From positions 145,747 to 209,746 of the forward strand of contig NW_012236495.1 of NCBI RefSeq assembly GCF_000787575.1: a DNA stretch of 64,000 nt, given 5' to 3'. Every line of letters starts with the position of its first letter. The first letter of the stretch is position 1. The position numbers were made by a program, and so were the translations under genes. Shown piece after piece: positions 31,952-44,743 of this stretch. The notes below the pieces were generated by a model. It had not been told where the DNA came from, did no database searches, and worked only from the letters and a program-made list of their open reading frames with translations. Source of the stretch: Acytostelium subglobosum LB1. Lineage: Eukaryota > Evosea > Eumycetozoa > Acytosteliales > Acytosteliaceae.

Positions 31952-32414
31952 TCAATAAATCTCAGTAGAGTACCGATGCGTCTTGCGCAACCGCAGAGCT
32001 ATGGATGAAGGTTAGTTGTATATTCGCCACAATCGGTTCTCGGAGCATACATACCATTGAATGTCTCATCATCTTCAACTGTGACGAGTTGTTCTTCATT
32101 ATTATACCTTATCCATAATTTTTGGTTGACTGCCAGTTGTTGTGATCCTTTTGGGGCAGCAGGGGCTTGAGTGTGTATGTTAGTATTGAAGACATTGCGC
32201 CGAAACAATATTTTTTGTACTTACTATTGATCAACTTGTTGAGATATGCAGCCAACGGATCAGGATCATCCTCACTGGGGGCTGTTGCAACGGCATTCAC
32301 TATGAACGGTGCCTTGTTTTCATTATCTTCTAGGAAATTGATGCACTTCTTCTTCTCAGGGGTGAGGGAGGACCTATTGATTGCCTCGATGGCCTTGGTG
32401 ACAGGGTCGGTCAT
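31952..32414 (-). CDS. Small unrecognised protein, three exons
   Basis: Exons 32414-32225, 32165-32055 and 31998-31952 add to 348 bases, 115 residues, with consistent GT-AG borders. Exon 1 is helical and acidic (AIEAINRSSLTPEKKKCINF). Exon 2 reads like a small beta fold (QKLWIRYNNEEQLVTVEDDE). Exon 3 supplies ALRLRKTHRYSTEIY and stop. No signal peptide or membrane helix. I do not recognise the family; a Tudor-like or ubiquitin-like fold is possible but only a guess. The stop codon overlaps one arm of an 8-base inverted repeat. Confidence 0.6.
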
Positions 32415-32608
32415 ATTGAATGTACAGATAAGTAAAGAGAGATAAGTGATGAGTGTGTTGAGTAGTTAGTGCCAACTTCACTTCTTGTAAAATAAAAAAA
32501 AAAAATAATAATAATAATAATTGAATTTGTTTGTTGTTATGAGCTCATGTGAATCAATGGACAAGGATGGTAGATGGGAGTTGAAGGAAATGTAATGCCA
32601 ACCATTGT

Positions 32609-35580
32609 TTATGGTTGCTCATTCATCTCAATATCTTCATTACTAATTGGTGGACCATTGACTGATGTTGCGTTACTACTGCCACCGCCACTCAATCCAC
32701 CACTGCCACTGCTGAGTACCTTGGGCTTGAGGAATTTGAGATAGAATACCATTCCAGCGACGCCAGTCGATACTATTAGTCCTCCAGCGACCACCACTGG
32801 AATCATGAACTTGTTGGCCTTCCAGAATGAGGGGAGATTGGCTTTGATCGATCCACGTGGCACCATGATGCTTGGTATAGGGTTGGGCTTGCAGACCACA
32901 TAGCTGGGCGGACACAGCAGTGACAGACCGAGCACTTGGAGGTTGGAGTTCTTGTCGCGATCCTGGATCGCGCCGCCATCCTTTGGGCAGTCAATGTAAC
33001 AGTCTCCCAGTTTAACTTGGAGCGTGTTTCCATTGCATCTCGTCTTGAAACACCATGGCAGATCGAATGTGGCGTTGGTGATGGTGAAGCATCGGCTGCT
33101 GTCATCATCCGGACCTGATTGTCCTTTGTTGTTGGTGCTGCTGTGGCTGGCGCACAGCGACGCTTGGAAGGGGTCGCGTGCCTTTGACGAGCTAATGAAT
33201 GGACAAAAGTCAGTGTTGGGTGGGCCGCCCAACGATTGGTTGGCAAAGTGTTGGAAGTAGGGCGGGATGATGGTATTGTTGTAGTATAGCAAGTTACAAT
33301 GTCCAATGCCCCTGGCATCAGGAGTGCACTTTCTCTGTGTAATTTGTTGGTGGCTCCAAATGGTGGCTGCTGTTGTGCAGTTTGTTAGGTACTCGTGAAC
33401 ATGTACATGTGATTGATTGATTGAGTATATGTCGCGACACCAAGGGATACATACGCTTTGTTGTGTTACAGAAGTATCCCTTCTCGGCTCCCTTGTTCCA
33501 TTTCTCGCATCGTTCTGTTAGGAATTGACATCCCTCTTCTTGTCCCCACTTGATCTCTTGGGTCATGCTGGTGTCCACGACGTACCATCCCATGTCCTGC
33601 AACAGTGACACAGTCAACAGTGAGAGTATATTCTTTGGATCATCCTGCGATGTCATCATCTCAGTGTATGCAGTCCTGGACTCCCAATGTGCGCCTAAAT
33701 TGATTGAAAAATGATTGATTGAGTGAGTGAATGATTGAATGATCGATCGGCTGAAAGTGAATCAACTTACACAATGGATTGAGAGTGCCGACACCCTGGG
33801 ATTCAATGTCAGAGAGACATTCGGTCTCAAGCTCGACACCATCACAGGTGGGACAGTTGTAGTAGTCTCGCGCTGATTGGACAAGCCTGGGAGTGGAGAG
33901 TTTGGTCACATTCTTTTGGCTAAACACGCCTCGTGGGTTGACACCGCCAAGCAGTGTTTGGGTGACTGGATTGGAGTGTGGAACTCCATTGTGATCCAGG
34001 TAGCTGCGGTAGAGATTGGGAGAGAATCCAAGCACGTGAATCATTTCGTGCAGAGTGATTTGAACGGCCTGGGTAAGTGCGCCCTGCGACTTGAACTGGC
34101 TGAGTTTGTTCAACTGTTGTGGGGCCAGGTTAATGTAGCCGGCCAGCGGTCGTCCAAACACTGGACGGCCGTAGCTCTCAGTGTCCACGTCAAAGTTACA
34201 CGGGATGCCAAAGGCGATGACCTCCGTGTTGGGCATTGGCCGCGCCGTCACATAGATGAGCAGGTCGGTGTTTGGCACGCCATTCTCAATGACGTCCTGC
34301 GGGATAACGATGCCATTGCCGTCGCCACATTGATTGTTCGTCAGGCTCAGTATGCGAGGGTTGAGCCGCAGTGGCGTCTTGCGTGTCGGTATATATATCA
34401 GCTGCTGTATGATCTCGGCGGCCACTGGCAGCGCGTCGTTCAGGAGGAAGCGTTGAAGACGCGGGTTGACAATGTCGTCCGCCGTGCAGCGGATGAAGCA
34501 GTTCCAGGCGACTTTGTGGATTCGGCAATCCACAGGTGACTTTCGATTAACGTCACCAAATGTAATAATGTCATTGACCTTGTGGCAATCCCTTGGAGGT
34601 AGCGGTGGGCGCTGCGGGCCTCCACCTCCACCACCGCCTCCACCACCCTGTGATTGGTTGGGGCTCATGTATGTGTAGTCGAGCTTGATGCGCATCCGGC
34701 TCCAACCGGGGTAGTCCAGTGGTGGCCTTGGTGGCGGGGTAGTCGAGTTGGTGGGGTTGTCATCATCGCTGTCACTGTCACTGTCACTGTCATCGTCGTG
34801 CGGGTGACTGCCGTTGCCATGTCCACCATGCCAAGTCCATTTGCGATTCCTTGCATAGTTGATCTCATTATATAACAATCGAGAGACGTTGAAGCAAGAT
34901 GTAAGGTTGGACACTGGGAAGCCCGAAGTTGTTGATGTGGCCGAAGTGGCTGCGGCGGAGGATATTGAAACCGCAGCAGTTATAGCCGATGATGGCCTTG
35001 TGGTAGTCGATGTTGTAGTCGATGTGGACGTGGTTGTAGGTGTTGATGTTGGGACGCGAGTGGTCACTGTGACGGGAGCGGTTGTGACTGAGTCTCCAAA
35101 ATGATCGATTGCCAATGTTTCACGTTGAAGGAATGGTGATGACACCAATGGAATGAACAACTCCTCTGATGAAGATGAGAATGTACTACTGACACTGTCT
35201 GAGTCCTGAGCAGGTTCAATTAGCACCTGTTGTATATCAGCCATGAATGAAGATGACATTGCATCATGACGACACTTGAACAAGTCATAATTCTTATTTC
35301 TCCAATTAGTATACAGTGTATCATCGTTGTCTTCATCACTGTCATCGTCGTCGTCGTCATGATGACCATCGTCTTTGTCCTTGTCTTTATCTTTGTATGA
35401 TTGTCTAAGTAGTATTGACTCTCTTTGTACACGTCTATTATATGCTTGTTGTATTAACTGTGTTATCTTGTCATTGACATTGTGATGATGTGTATGTGTT
35501 GGTTCAGGCAATGACAATAACATCACCAACAGTATCCACATGATAACAAGTAGACATGATCCATTCCTTATTAGATACAT
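32609..35580 (-). CDS. Leishmanolysin-type (M8) zinc metalloprotease, membrane-anchored
   Basis: Three exons: 35580 to about 33772, about 33695-33450 and about 33340-32609, around 900 residues. A signal peptide (LLVIMWILLVMLLSLPEP) is followed by an acidic D/H-rich and a Thr/Ser-rich segment and a GGGG linker. The catalytic motif HEMIHVLGFS lies near residue 510. The third zinc ligand is supplied after the first intron (AHWESR), followed by MMTSQDDPKNILS and LLQDMGWY, as in the M8 family. The C-terminal exon has a Cys-rich domain, then a membrane helix (MIPVVVAGGLIVSTGVAGMVF) and a short tail. M8 enzymes are surface proteases that act on matrix or surface proteins. All three zinc ligands are present, so activity is expected. 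Confidence 0.93.
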
Positions 35581-36503
35581 TGGTTGATAGTGTGATTGAT
35601 TGATTGATTGATATATAATATAGCAACAAAAGGTGATGTATAATACAATATTGATTGATTGATTGAATATTAATAAATAGGTGAAGTTGTTGATGTTGAT
35701 GTGAATGAGTTGGAGTTGTTGGAGTTGTTGGAGTTGGTTATGTTGTTGATGTTGTTACAATGTTGTTGTTGGACCTATCCATATGTGAGATCTTTGTTGT
35801 TATCTGTTGACCTGGAATGAATGAAATAGAGATAAAGATAAAATGAGATAGAGATAGAATGTTTGTTTGTTTGATTGAATAGTGTCAAAATGAGAGATAC
35901 ACGAAAATGAAAGTTGGACAAAGGTATCAATCACCTCACTTTGTGATTGATTATTATTGTAATTGAATGAATGGAGGACCAGGAAGGACTTTGATTACTT
36001 CGTGGTCCCACACATAAAGACAGGTTCACATTCACCCCCAAAACACCTGGCAACTGATGCAAAGGTTAGGCTTTCTCTCTATCTTTTTGTGCATTGTCCT
36101 GCACGAAAGTGGTGGAAGTCAGTCTTGGACACCAAAAAAACTCGCAAAATCATCCAAGCCCTTGTACAAAAGAGTCGAGTGTGTGCGTAGTGGATGGGTC
36201 ACACACATGCCGCATCTGATACCTTCGGTGACACGAACGGTCTGGGGATGGGATTGATCCAAAGTGGAGTGTATGATTGGATAATCATGGAAGAAGCAAC
36301 GGAAGTAGAGTCAACCTATTGATCGATTTCATTTTGTGTGAGTGAGTGAGTGGGATGGGTTTGATCGATTGATTGGTGAAGGTTTCGCCAGAGTTGACAT
36401 GTACGACATTGAATGATGGATGGTGTAATGATGTTCATGTGCATGTTCCTGTCGTGTGAAGTTACTTTATATCTTTATGTCTTATTATCTCTCTTCCCAA
36501 GGA
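35581..36503. other. Intergenic (metalloprotease / methyltransferase)
   Basis: Contains GTT/GAT and TTGGAG repeats near 35690-35770. A plus-strand 66-codon open frame from 36057 starts with a hydrophobic stretch but has no other support. I see no gene with confidence. Confidence 0.55.
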
Positions 36504-36807
36504 CTACCCTGATGATGATGTTGAAGATGATGGTTTGGTGGCAAAGTAAACATAGTTGATCTGTTGTATACCTTTGCCTTTGGTGGATGTGACGTTTAAC
36601 TGTTCGGTTGTGAGTTGCCATTCGGTATCCTCGTCCATGTAAAAGTATGGTTCAGCACATGTATTGCGACTGACACACATCATAAATCCACCAGGCTTCA
36701 ACACTCTATACATCTCTCTCAACAATCTCTTCACCATCTCATTCTCTCCAATCTCTACGTCCAACGTTGACAACAATGCGTCCACAGTTCCCTACATTCA
36801 TTCATAG

Positions 36808-36849
<42 letters not shown>

Positions 36850-37418
36850 GGGATAGTTCCAGGTGAGTGATTGATGAGTGATCAGTGTTTGTGGAATAGT
36901 TCCAGATGAGTGATCAAACAACGTACTTTATCAATTATACCATCAAAGTGATGATCTGGAAGCTTGGTGTCGGTTGCGTCCATTACTTGGTATTGAAGAC
37001 AATGTTTGATTCTTGTGTTGCCACTACGATCTTGTCGTGTGATCATTCGTTCGATTGCATTGTTACAAACATCAATGTTGAGTATGGATGTGTCAAGTAG
37101 ACGATGCTCTGGCATGTCCAACAACAACTCTTCAGCCAACAAACTATTACCACAACCAACATGTAATAGTCTGTATTGCCACGGCTGTTGTTGATGTTGT
37201 TGATGTTGCTTTGACTTTAAACATGTTGCCAGATCCTCATCATTTATACGTTTGAGTAGTCTTTCTCTTATATGTTGATATGTGACGTACCATTCATAAG
37301 TATCGCCACTGCCCTCTCCAGTCTCATAGAACTCCTCCCAAAAGTCATATGAAGCAGGACTCAATGTTTCATCCTCTACATATATCTCTTTCTTTCTCCC
37401 TGATCCTTTTCTAGACAT
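36504..37418 (-). CDS. Class I SAM-dependent methyltransferase (EEF1AKMT4/METTL13-like)
   Basis: Exons 37418-36927 and 36791-36504 give 780 bases, 259 residues. An N-terminal basic stretch precedes FWEEFYETGEGSGDTYEWY, the entry motif of this family. Motif I is LLHVGCGNSLLAEELL. ILNIDVCNNAIERM is the acidic-residue motif. VMDATDTKLPDHHFDGIIDK runs to the intron, and GTVDALL continues after it. YRVLKPGGFMMCVS and a YFATKP strand close the fold. Relatives methylate lysines of translation factor eEF1A in the cytoplasm. The substrate here is inferred. The intron holds a long TTGA repeat. It is divergent from the acyltransferase gene. Confidence 0.85.
36809..36849. repeat. TTGA tetranucleotide microsatellite in an intron
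   Basis: About ten GATT units in the methyltransferase intron, reading as AATC repeats on the sense strand close to the 3' splice site. Confidence 0.95.
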
Positions 37419-37844
37419 TGTTATATATATAAGTATGTATTATTTGTATGTATGATTGATTGTTTACTCTACCCTTGGTCAAAGTATAAACGATCAGTCG
37501 TCTGTCGGCACCCCCACTCAATCACACACACACACACTACACTCGAGTTCCGAACAATCCAAGTCAATAATATCTGATAACGATCAATCATTCTAGCATT
37601 ATTTGTTACAATCATATATAACTATAAAGATAACTTAAAGGAATCGATATCCCCCAACAAATCAAACATTATTCGTTTCCCGATTTGTAATCTTGATCAA
37701 TCTCAAATTATTAGATTCAGTGGATCGTCACTTCAAGTGTTCTGACGACCTTCAATACTCAAATCAATCAGTCCATTCGAATCAATCATTCATTGTAACA
37801 ATACATACAAATAGATACAGATACATAAAGTGTGTGTGACAGAG
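37419..37844. other. Bidirectional promoter (methyltransferase / acyltransferase)
   Basis: AT-rich, with CA-rich CACACA near 37528-37540. No gene seen. Confidence 0.6.
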
Positions 37845-38992
37845 ATGGCAGGCATCTTGTCAACTGTGATGATTGGAGCACTGGCATTGGTGGTAGTCCG
37901 ATACCGCTATGCACTATTCTTCTCAACATACCTATTGTTCATCTTCTCAGCCATTGCACTGAGTGATGTTATAATGACTGTATCAATTCCACTCTTACTT
38001 CTATCACGTAACCTATTCAGGAAGATAACAAACAAGATATCAAACACAGGTATGTCAGTCCAGTCGATCAATCGATCAATCAATCAATCAATCACACACT
38101 CACACACATACACACTCGATCAATCAATCAATTGCTTTAAGGTTGGCCATTGTTCACATTGGCTTTTGAGGTACTTGGAAGGAACAAGTTGATATTCACT
38201 GGCGATGACTTGTTGGCCGCACAAAAGACTGATCGCAATGCATTGGTGGTACTCAATCATACTTATCACTGCGATTGGTTGCTATCCTTCAGTCTTGGCG
38301 AGCGTCTCGGACGCATTGGCAACATCAAGATCGCCATGAAGGACGTGATCAAGTACATCCCATTCGTTGGAGTGGGAATCTGGGCCATGGGCTTCATATT
38401 CCTGTCGCGTCGCTGGCAGGACGATCAGAAAAAGATCAACAAGGCCTTTAGTCACTTGAAGCAGGATGGTGAGCCATTCTGGTTCGTCACACATCCCGAG
38501 GGCAGTCGTCTCTCTCCCAAGAGCCTGGCCGAATGCCAACGATTTGCTCGCGAGCGCGGCAACGTGCCATTGCTCGAGAACATCCTATTGCCACGACTCA
38601 AAGGCTTCGTGTCGTCTGTTGTGGCGCTACGCGACGAGACCGACGCCATCTACGACATGACGGCAGCGTATGCCAAGCCACCCGGTGGATTCATCCAGAT
38701 GTTGTACGGCAATCACCCATCACAGATACATATACATTTGCGTCGCTTCGACATGGCCAAGCTGCCCAAGGACGAGGCCGAGGTTGGCACGTGGCTATAC
38801 AACCTCTACAAGGAGAAGGACGACCTACTCAAACATTTCAAGACGCATGGACACTTCCCCGGCGCCCAACTCACGCACATGATGGAGTACCGTGCCTCCA
38901 AGTACATCCTCAACATGGTAATGTGGAGTGTGGCCGTGGCCATGTTCATGTACTCCTCTGTACAATTGTATTATTGGTCGTTTGGATTGTAG
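37845..38992 (+). CDS. 1-acyl-glycerol-3-phosphate acyltransferase family protein
   Basis: Exons 37845-38049 and 38142-38992, 351 residues. The ATG at 37845 gives MAGILSTVMIGALALVVVRY, two N-terminal membrane helices. The acyltransferase motifs are present: NHTYHCDWL (H-x4-D), VGIWAMGFIFLSRRW (motif II), FVTHPEGSRLS (motif III EGSR) and LLPRLKGFV (motif IV). The C-terminus ends in another hydrophobic helix. This layout is that of AGPAT3/4/5 (LPAAT gamma-delta) or lysocardiolipin acyltransferase enzymes in the ER or mitochondrial membrane. The precise substrate cannot be read from the sequence. Convergent with the RhoGEF gene. Confidence 0.92.
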
Positions 38993-39130
38993 TCACTCGC
39001 GCGCGCGGCCATTCTAAGTTATGGATAATAAATAGTTTGGTTTATTGGTTCTTATTTGGGTATTTCGTTCGTCCAATGTCGGGGATTGATCGATCGATTG
39101 ATCCCAACGATGAAATGGATGATGGTACTC

Positions 39131-42100
39131 TTATACAGGGGGGTTGGCAGCGGGAGAAGGCAATGGTCTGCTCTTGGAAGTGATCAACACTTTGGTCTGC
39201 GATGGTGGTATCTGTGTTGGTATCTTCTTGATTGCTGGTGCTGGCTTCTTGATCTCAGCGCTGGTAGCGAGATCATCAGAGTTGGCTGACTGATCAGACT
39301 CTGTTGGAGCAAAGGTTGAAAGGGGCAGCGATGATGGTGTTGGTGGCTTCCTGACGGGTGGTGAGATAGTACGGCGCTGTCCGCCATTCGCAATCGGCTC
39401 CTCTGGTTGTTGAGCAGTGTGAGCTGTTGTGTTCTCTGCTTGCGCTGGCATCTCCTTGCTGCCTCGTGAAGGAGGCATCTCCTTGCTACCTCTTGATGGG
39501 GCAGAGGCAGGTGCAGGTGTTGCAGGCGCGACATCTGATTGTGCCAACACATTAAGAAGTGAGTGGGCAGAGGGTGCCTTCCTTGTGGGGATGGATGGTC
39601 GCTTGGCATCGCCCTGATCCTGTTGGTCTGATGGTGAAGCCTGTGGGGTGGTTGGTGCAACAGTGGGAGGCGACACTCTTGTTGGAGGTTGTTTGGCTGC
39701 ACCTCCGTTCTGGGGCATGACTGGCACGCCAGGCTTGACCATCGCGATCTTCCTGATGGGCACTGTTGGTTGTCCAGGTGTGGATTGTTCGCCACTGACT
39801 GAAGGAGTCCTAGTGTGGCCGCCACCAACTGGCTGTGTCTCGCCACTTGCCCGCCTGCTAAGCTCTTGCTGCAATTGCTGTTGCTGTTGCTGTTGTTGCT
39901 GGACGCTGCTGTTGTCTGCCTTTGTTGTTGTCACTGGCAGTATGTCGCTTGAACTAGGTCTCTTGACGATATCGATGTCTGATGGACCATTCTTGAGGCC
40001 AATATCGCTGGTGTTCTTCTGTACGACCTTGGGAGGTGGCTTGCGAATGAGCACTCCTTGAGGCTGCTCAGTGGGTGGAGCAGTCGCACTTGTCTTCTTG
40101 AGAATGCTCTGGTCGATGACTGGTGTTGATGGCGCAGTAGTCGTCGATGACTGTGGTGGGGCGACATTGGTCGCGCGGAGAGTGTCCCTGCGCACGGGTG
40201 GCTGCTTGAACACTGGCACACCAGCCATTGGCTTCATGGTGCTGGTGCCTGTGGGAGTGGAGTTGGTGGAGCTGTTGTTGGAGGCTGCAAGGTTGAGCTG
40301 TGAGCCAGAGTTGGTGTGTTGATGCTTGATTTGGTCGAGTGGCTGGAGCTTGAACTGAGGTGCAGTGGTGGGCTTTGGGATGGAAGTGCGGTCAGTCGAC
40401 TGCTGCTCAGTGGTTGTCTGTGACACTGGCACTGGCTGTTGCTGATTCTTATGTGAGAGTGAGGTTGGTGCTGGTGGGGTAGGTGATAATGTGATATTGC
40501 TGTTCCTGCTGCTGGTTGGTGCAGGAGGCGATGGCGTAAGGATGACGCTGTCCTTCTTGGAGATGGTGGATCGTCGCGAGGGATTCTCTGCCAACTTGGA
40601 TGGCACCACCACCTTGGAGCCTGGCTGGGCGGCGCCCATCATAGGCAGTGCGATCATCGACTTGGAGACGAGATGTGGCTCGGACTGCGTGCGAGTGAGG
40701 TCGAAGCGCCTCTCCTCCTCTGCGCGCTCCTTCTCCATCTCTTTCTCGGTCTTGAGCGTCTTGACCTGGTCCGACGGCTTGATGGCCATCTTTAGGCGAC
40801 GCAGTGTGCCTGTCAGTGTCTCACGGTGCTTGCCGCTGCCACTGTGGCTGTGAGTGTGTCCAGACTCTGCGCTGTGTGTCGGGGATGTGGGCTCCGAGAA
40901 GCTCCCCTGTTGGCTGATCTGCTCGGGAGACAGCGGGGGCCCGGCCGTGGACTTTCGCTTGTCCCTCGAGTCCAGCAGTGAGTTCAGTCGCTTGAGTGGA
41001 CGTGGGCGACTGAGCAGATGTGGTGATGAGCTAGACTTGGACTCCTTGCTCGGGGTAGGGGTGGGCTCTCCCTTATCGTTCAGGCCGATAAAGTCGAAGC
41101 AGAACAAGCATACCCTCACCGGCTTGTTCTTCTTGACATGTGGTACCAGTCTCTTTGAAGGGCTACATGTGCCACATACCACCTTTCCACAGTTCCTACA
41201 GTGATGCTATGATTCATTGATTGATTGATAGAGAGTGAGTGAGGTGTTGGATATGGTGCTTACTCGCCAATACATACCCTCCTGTTGATGACTGTGAATG
41301 CTCCATTGCAGAACATGCACTTGGAGGCCTCCTTGTCTGGGACCCAAACTGGGACCTCCACTGAGTCCAGGTCATGAAGGTTGGTATTGGTCGCACCTTC
41401 TTGAGCTAAAGATGATGGTGATGATGTTCCAAGTCAGCAATCATGTCATCCACTCAATATCCGCCAAATGACACATACTTATCTTCATTGACAACATGGA
41501 GAAGTCGTCCAGCCAGTGGTTCTTCTCCTTGACAGTGTCGGTGTAGACAGTGAATGACTTCTCAGTAGAGCTGATGATCTGGAAGGCATTCTTCTGGTTG
41601 TCCTTGTCCTTGAGATCCTTGATCTTGATGTCGTTCAAGTTCATCATTCGATGGAAAATGAAGGTGTTTGGTGCGCCACTTGTGCTTGGCGCTGTGAACG
41701 ATGTGTTGGTAGTGGTGGTCGACTGGATCATCGGTGTGACGCCCTTGCTCGTATATATCAAGCAGTCCGAGAACAAGAAGAACCATCTAGGCTTGGGCAC
41801 CTTGCGGCATACCTTCATCATTGATCCCTCTCTAACAAACACGCGAGTGTCCGTGATGATCTGTTGATTGAATGATTGATTAAGTGTTAGTCGATGTTAG
41901 GTCGATCAATCAATCAAACATACCTTTGGTCCACCGATCATGTCATTCTGGATCTTCTGCACCTTGAGCTTGTTCTCATTCTTCCTGATCTCTTCGTTGA
42001 GTATCTTTGTTGTCTGTGTGATCATCTCAAGGGCATCCCTCAGGTCGATGTAGTCCGGATGCAGCTGCTCAGTCTGCTCAACAATCTCTGACAACAACAT

Positions 42101-43077
42101 CTTCATCCTCGGCATCCTTTGTACTGGCATGATCTGGATATATTTAATGTTAGAATCGACCAATCATTCAATCAATCAATCAAACAAAGTCCTGGACTTA
42201 CAAGGAAAGATGTTAGATCCAGTCTGGACTGCTTCTGGCTGTCTCTGACTGTCTGCATAAAGGTTACAAAGGTTGGCTTCTTGTCGACCAGTTTGGCAAT
42301 GAGGTCCAGGGCAGTGCCATGATTCTTTCCATACTCGATGTAGTCTTGGTAGTTGTTCCTGTGGTTGAGTATTGGCTTGCCGACATTCTCCGAGCCAGCC
42401 TCTAGCTGCTCCTCAAACTGTGAGAGCACTGACTCGCTCAGCTCCTTAATCTTCTCAATGCATGAGAATATGGCTGTTATATTCTCTGGTTCCAATATTG
42501 GAGGTTTGGTGATCCTCAATGGCTCCAAGTAGTTCTACACATTGTGATAACGTGCGCGAGTGTGTTGGTTAGTTGTTCACGCCACGCCACTCCATGCCAC
42601 GCCACGCCAGGCCATTCCAAACTAACTTACACCAATGACATTGTTGAGATGTGAGAGGTATGCTTTCTCTGAGCTGATGACCTCTCTTACTAGCTTGTTG
42701 CGATGTGTGAAGCTGCTGTCATACTCCTCGAGTGGCTCGGGAACACTGCCCACGCTGCTGACATCAACACTCTCTGACAAGGCCATCGTGGACTCTGTAT
42801 CGTATATCTCTTGGCTTTGATTGAAGTGGTTGCCAGAGGAGTATCCCTTTGGTGTTGATCCACCGTCCTCCTCCACTTCTCCATTGGCATATGATGATGA
42901 GTAACTATATTCAGAGTCATTATTGTTGTTGTGGGTGTCTGGTGCAACTGCCTCACTATAGCCCTCTGTATTCACATCGACTGGATAGTCATATGCTTCA
43001 CCCTCCACTCCTCCTTCCAGGTGTTCCTGCTCTTGATGTTCATGCTCTTCCTGCTGTGGGTATGAGTCGTCCATCAT
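39131..43077 (-). CDS. RhoGEF with DH, PH and FYVE domains (FGD-like)
   Basis: Six exons, about 1190 residues. The N-terminus (43077 to about 42630) is acidic and low complexity, and ends with LVREVISSEKAYLSHLNNVI, the start of the DH domain. DH continues in exons 42534-42196 and about 42133-41929 (IMPVQRMPRMKMLLSEIV, the conserved helix). The PH domain is in 41852-41478 (KPRWFFLFSDCLIYTSKG, TVKEKNHWLDDF). The FYVE zinc finger spans an intron (VINRRHHCRNCGKVVCGTC, then VRVCLFCFDFI). A long P/S/T/Q-rich tail of about 650 residues follows with repeats such as PSRGSKEMP. FGD proteins activate Cdc42/Rac GTPases at PI3P membranes and actin structures. The second PH of animal FGDs is not seen. Confidence 0.93.
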
Positions 43078-44137
43078 TCCTTCCTTCCTCTCCTCCTTTT
43101 TGGATTGATTGATTGCTAATGATTGATGTTGATATTGATGTGATTATTTATGTTGATGATGATGTACACGCCGCTTGCTCTTAATAAATAGAATAAATAA
43201 GGTTGTTGGGATATTAATGTACAGGTTGATTGATTGATTGTGTCTCTTCTCTCTCTTGCTATGCTACACTGCTGTTGATGCTGATGTTGCTACTCAGACA
43301 CATGTATACAACCAACAAGGTTGCAATAAATAATAATAAATATAGTAATAATGTTAAAGTTATAGACTGTTTGCTATATTAAAGCAAAGATATATATCTG
43401 TTTGATTGATCGATTTGAATGAATGAATGAATGAATATGAATGAATAAATAAAGACTTGTATCTGTATAACTATAACTTTGAATATGTTGTATGATTTAC
43501 TTCCTTCCCTCCTGATATTCAATCAAACAGCAACAACAACAACAACAACAACAACTAGAATGAATGGATGGATGTGGATCAAGATTGATGTGGATGATGG
43601 TCACTCAATCACACCTCTCCTTCATTCCCAAAGTGCTTGATTGAGCCGATGGTTCAGTCAAAAAAATCAGACAAAGTGTGTTTTTGGTTGTTCTGGGCAC
43701 CACAAACATCAGATTTTTATTTTGAACCAAACATTGCAATGTTTGTGTCCATACCATAGGACATGTAGCAAATTACACCTAAGTTATTCGTATTATACTT
43801 ATATGTAGAAATAGATACATAATATAAGTTTGTTGACATACATATATATATTTGTGATCATATATTGACTTGAGTCAATAAAACAGTACTTAATCAATCA
43901 ACCAATACAAGGCCATGACGATTACAATAATGGGCATGGTTTTGTGATAACCCCAAAATGATAGATGGGTTTTGGTTTGAAAAACTTGTGAAACAAGGAT
44001 CCAACCCTAAAAACAGTACTTTTACATACCAACACACTGTTGGTTGCATTAGTCGTCTTCAATTTAAGATACAGATACATACATATACATTCATACTTAT
44101 ACATACATACATACATATATATTATATACATACAAGA
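43078..44137. other. Bidirectional intergenic (RhoGEF / p22phox)
   Basis: One kilobase of AT-rich DNA with a CAA run at about 43530-43555, a GAAT run at about 43417-43435 and ATAC repeats before the p22phox ATG. No gene seen. Confidence 0.6.
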
Positions 44138-44743
44138 ATGGCAAAGTTCAAATTGGGTAACTGGGCTGCGATGATTGTACTATGTACTTCATATAGTATG
44201 TTCAATCATTCAATCATTCAATCATTCATTACTTTGATGATGGACTAACAATGTTCACAACAACTAGTATTGGTAGCAGTTGGTATCATGGCAACATTCT
44301 ATCCAAGACAGTTTATTGGTATATATGCAATGTGAGTAAAGAACATAATAACAACAAAGGTTGATTGATTGATTGATTGACTGACCAATAACAACAACGA
44401 CAACAATAACAGTATTATAGGAGTATTGTTGTTCCCTTTGACATGGGGATTCAAGTTCTTAGGTCCACTGCGAGCGATATTCCAACAATATATTGTAGCG
44501 GCTATTCTATGTCTGGTGTATGTTAATTTTATAATGATTATGATGGATGATAATGATGGATCACTCACTCACTCACGCATACTCTCATCAACATAATCAA
44601 TCAATCAATATAGACTGAGCGCACCATGTTTCTTTGAAGTACCAACAGTGATTGGTGGAGCATGTTTGGTTATTGCGAGTCTCATCTATGCCATATCAGC
44701 ATTCATTGGAGAGAAGGGCGATTACTTTGACAAGAGTGCATAA
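44138..44743 (+). CDS. cybA: p22phox (cytochrome b-245 alpha chain) homologue
   Basis: Four short exons: 44138-44195, from 44268, then from about 44412 and about 44612, to the stop at 44741-44743. The product is about 122 residues with four hydrophobic segments: WAAMIVLCTSYSILVAVGIM, FIGIYAMIIIGVLLFPL, QYIVAAILCLVLSAP and ACLVIASLIYAISAFIGE. The C-terminal block LGPLRAIFQQY...LSAP...GGACLVIASLIY parallels human p22phox (FGPF, RAVLHLLLSVP, GTACLAIASGIY). The proline-rich cytosolic tail of animal p22phox is absent. p22phox stabilises NOX flavocytochromes that make superoxide at membranes. No NOX gene is in this window. Confidence 0.85.

Noticed and set aside
34859-35104. Val/Asp-rich plus-strand frame over the metalloprotease
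   Set aside because: Antisense of the Thr/Ser-rich linker of the protease.
36057-36257. 66-codon plus-strand frame with a signal-peptide-like start
   Set aside because: The region after the hydrophobic start is not protein-like, there is no second exon or repeat of it, and a chance frame of this length is common. Kept as intergenic.
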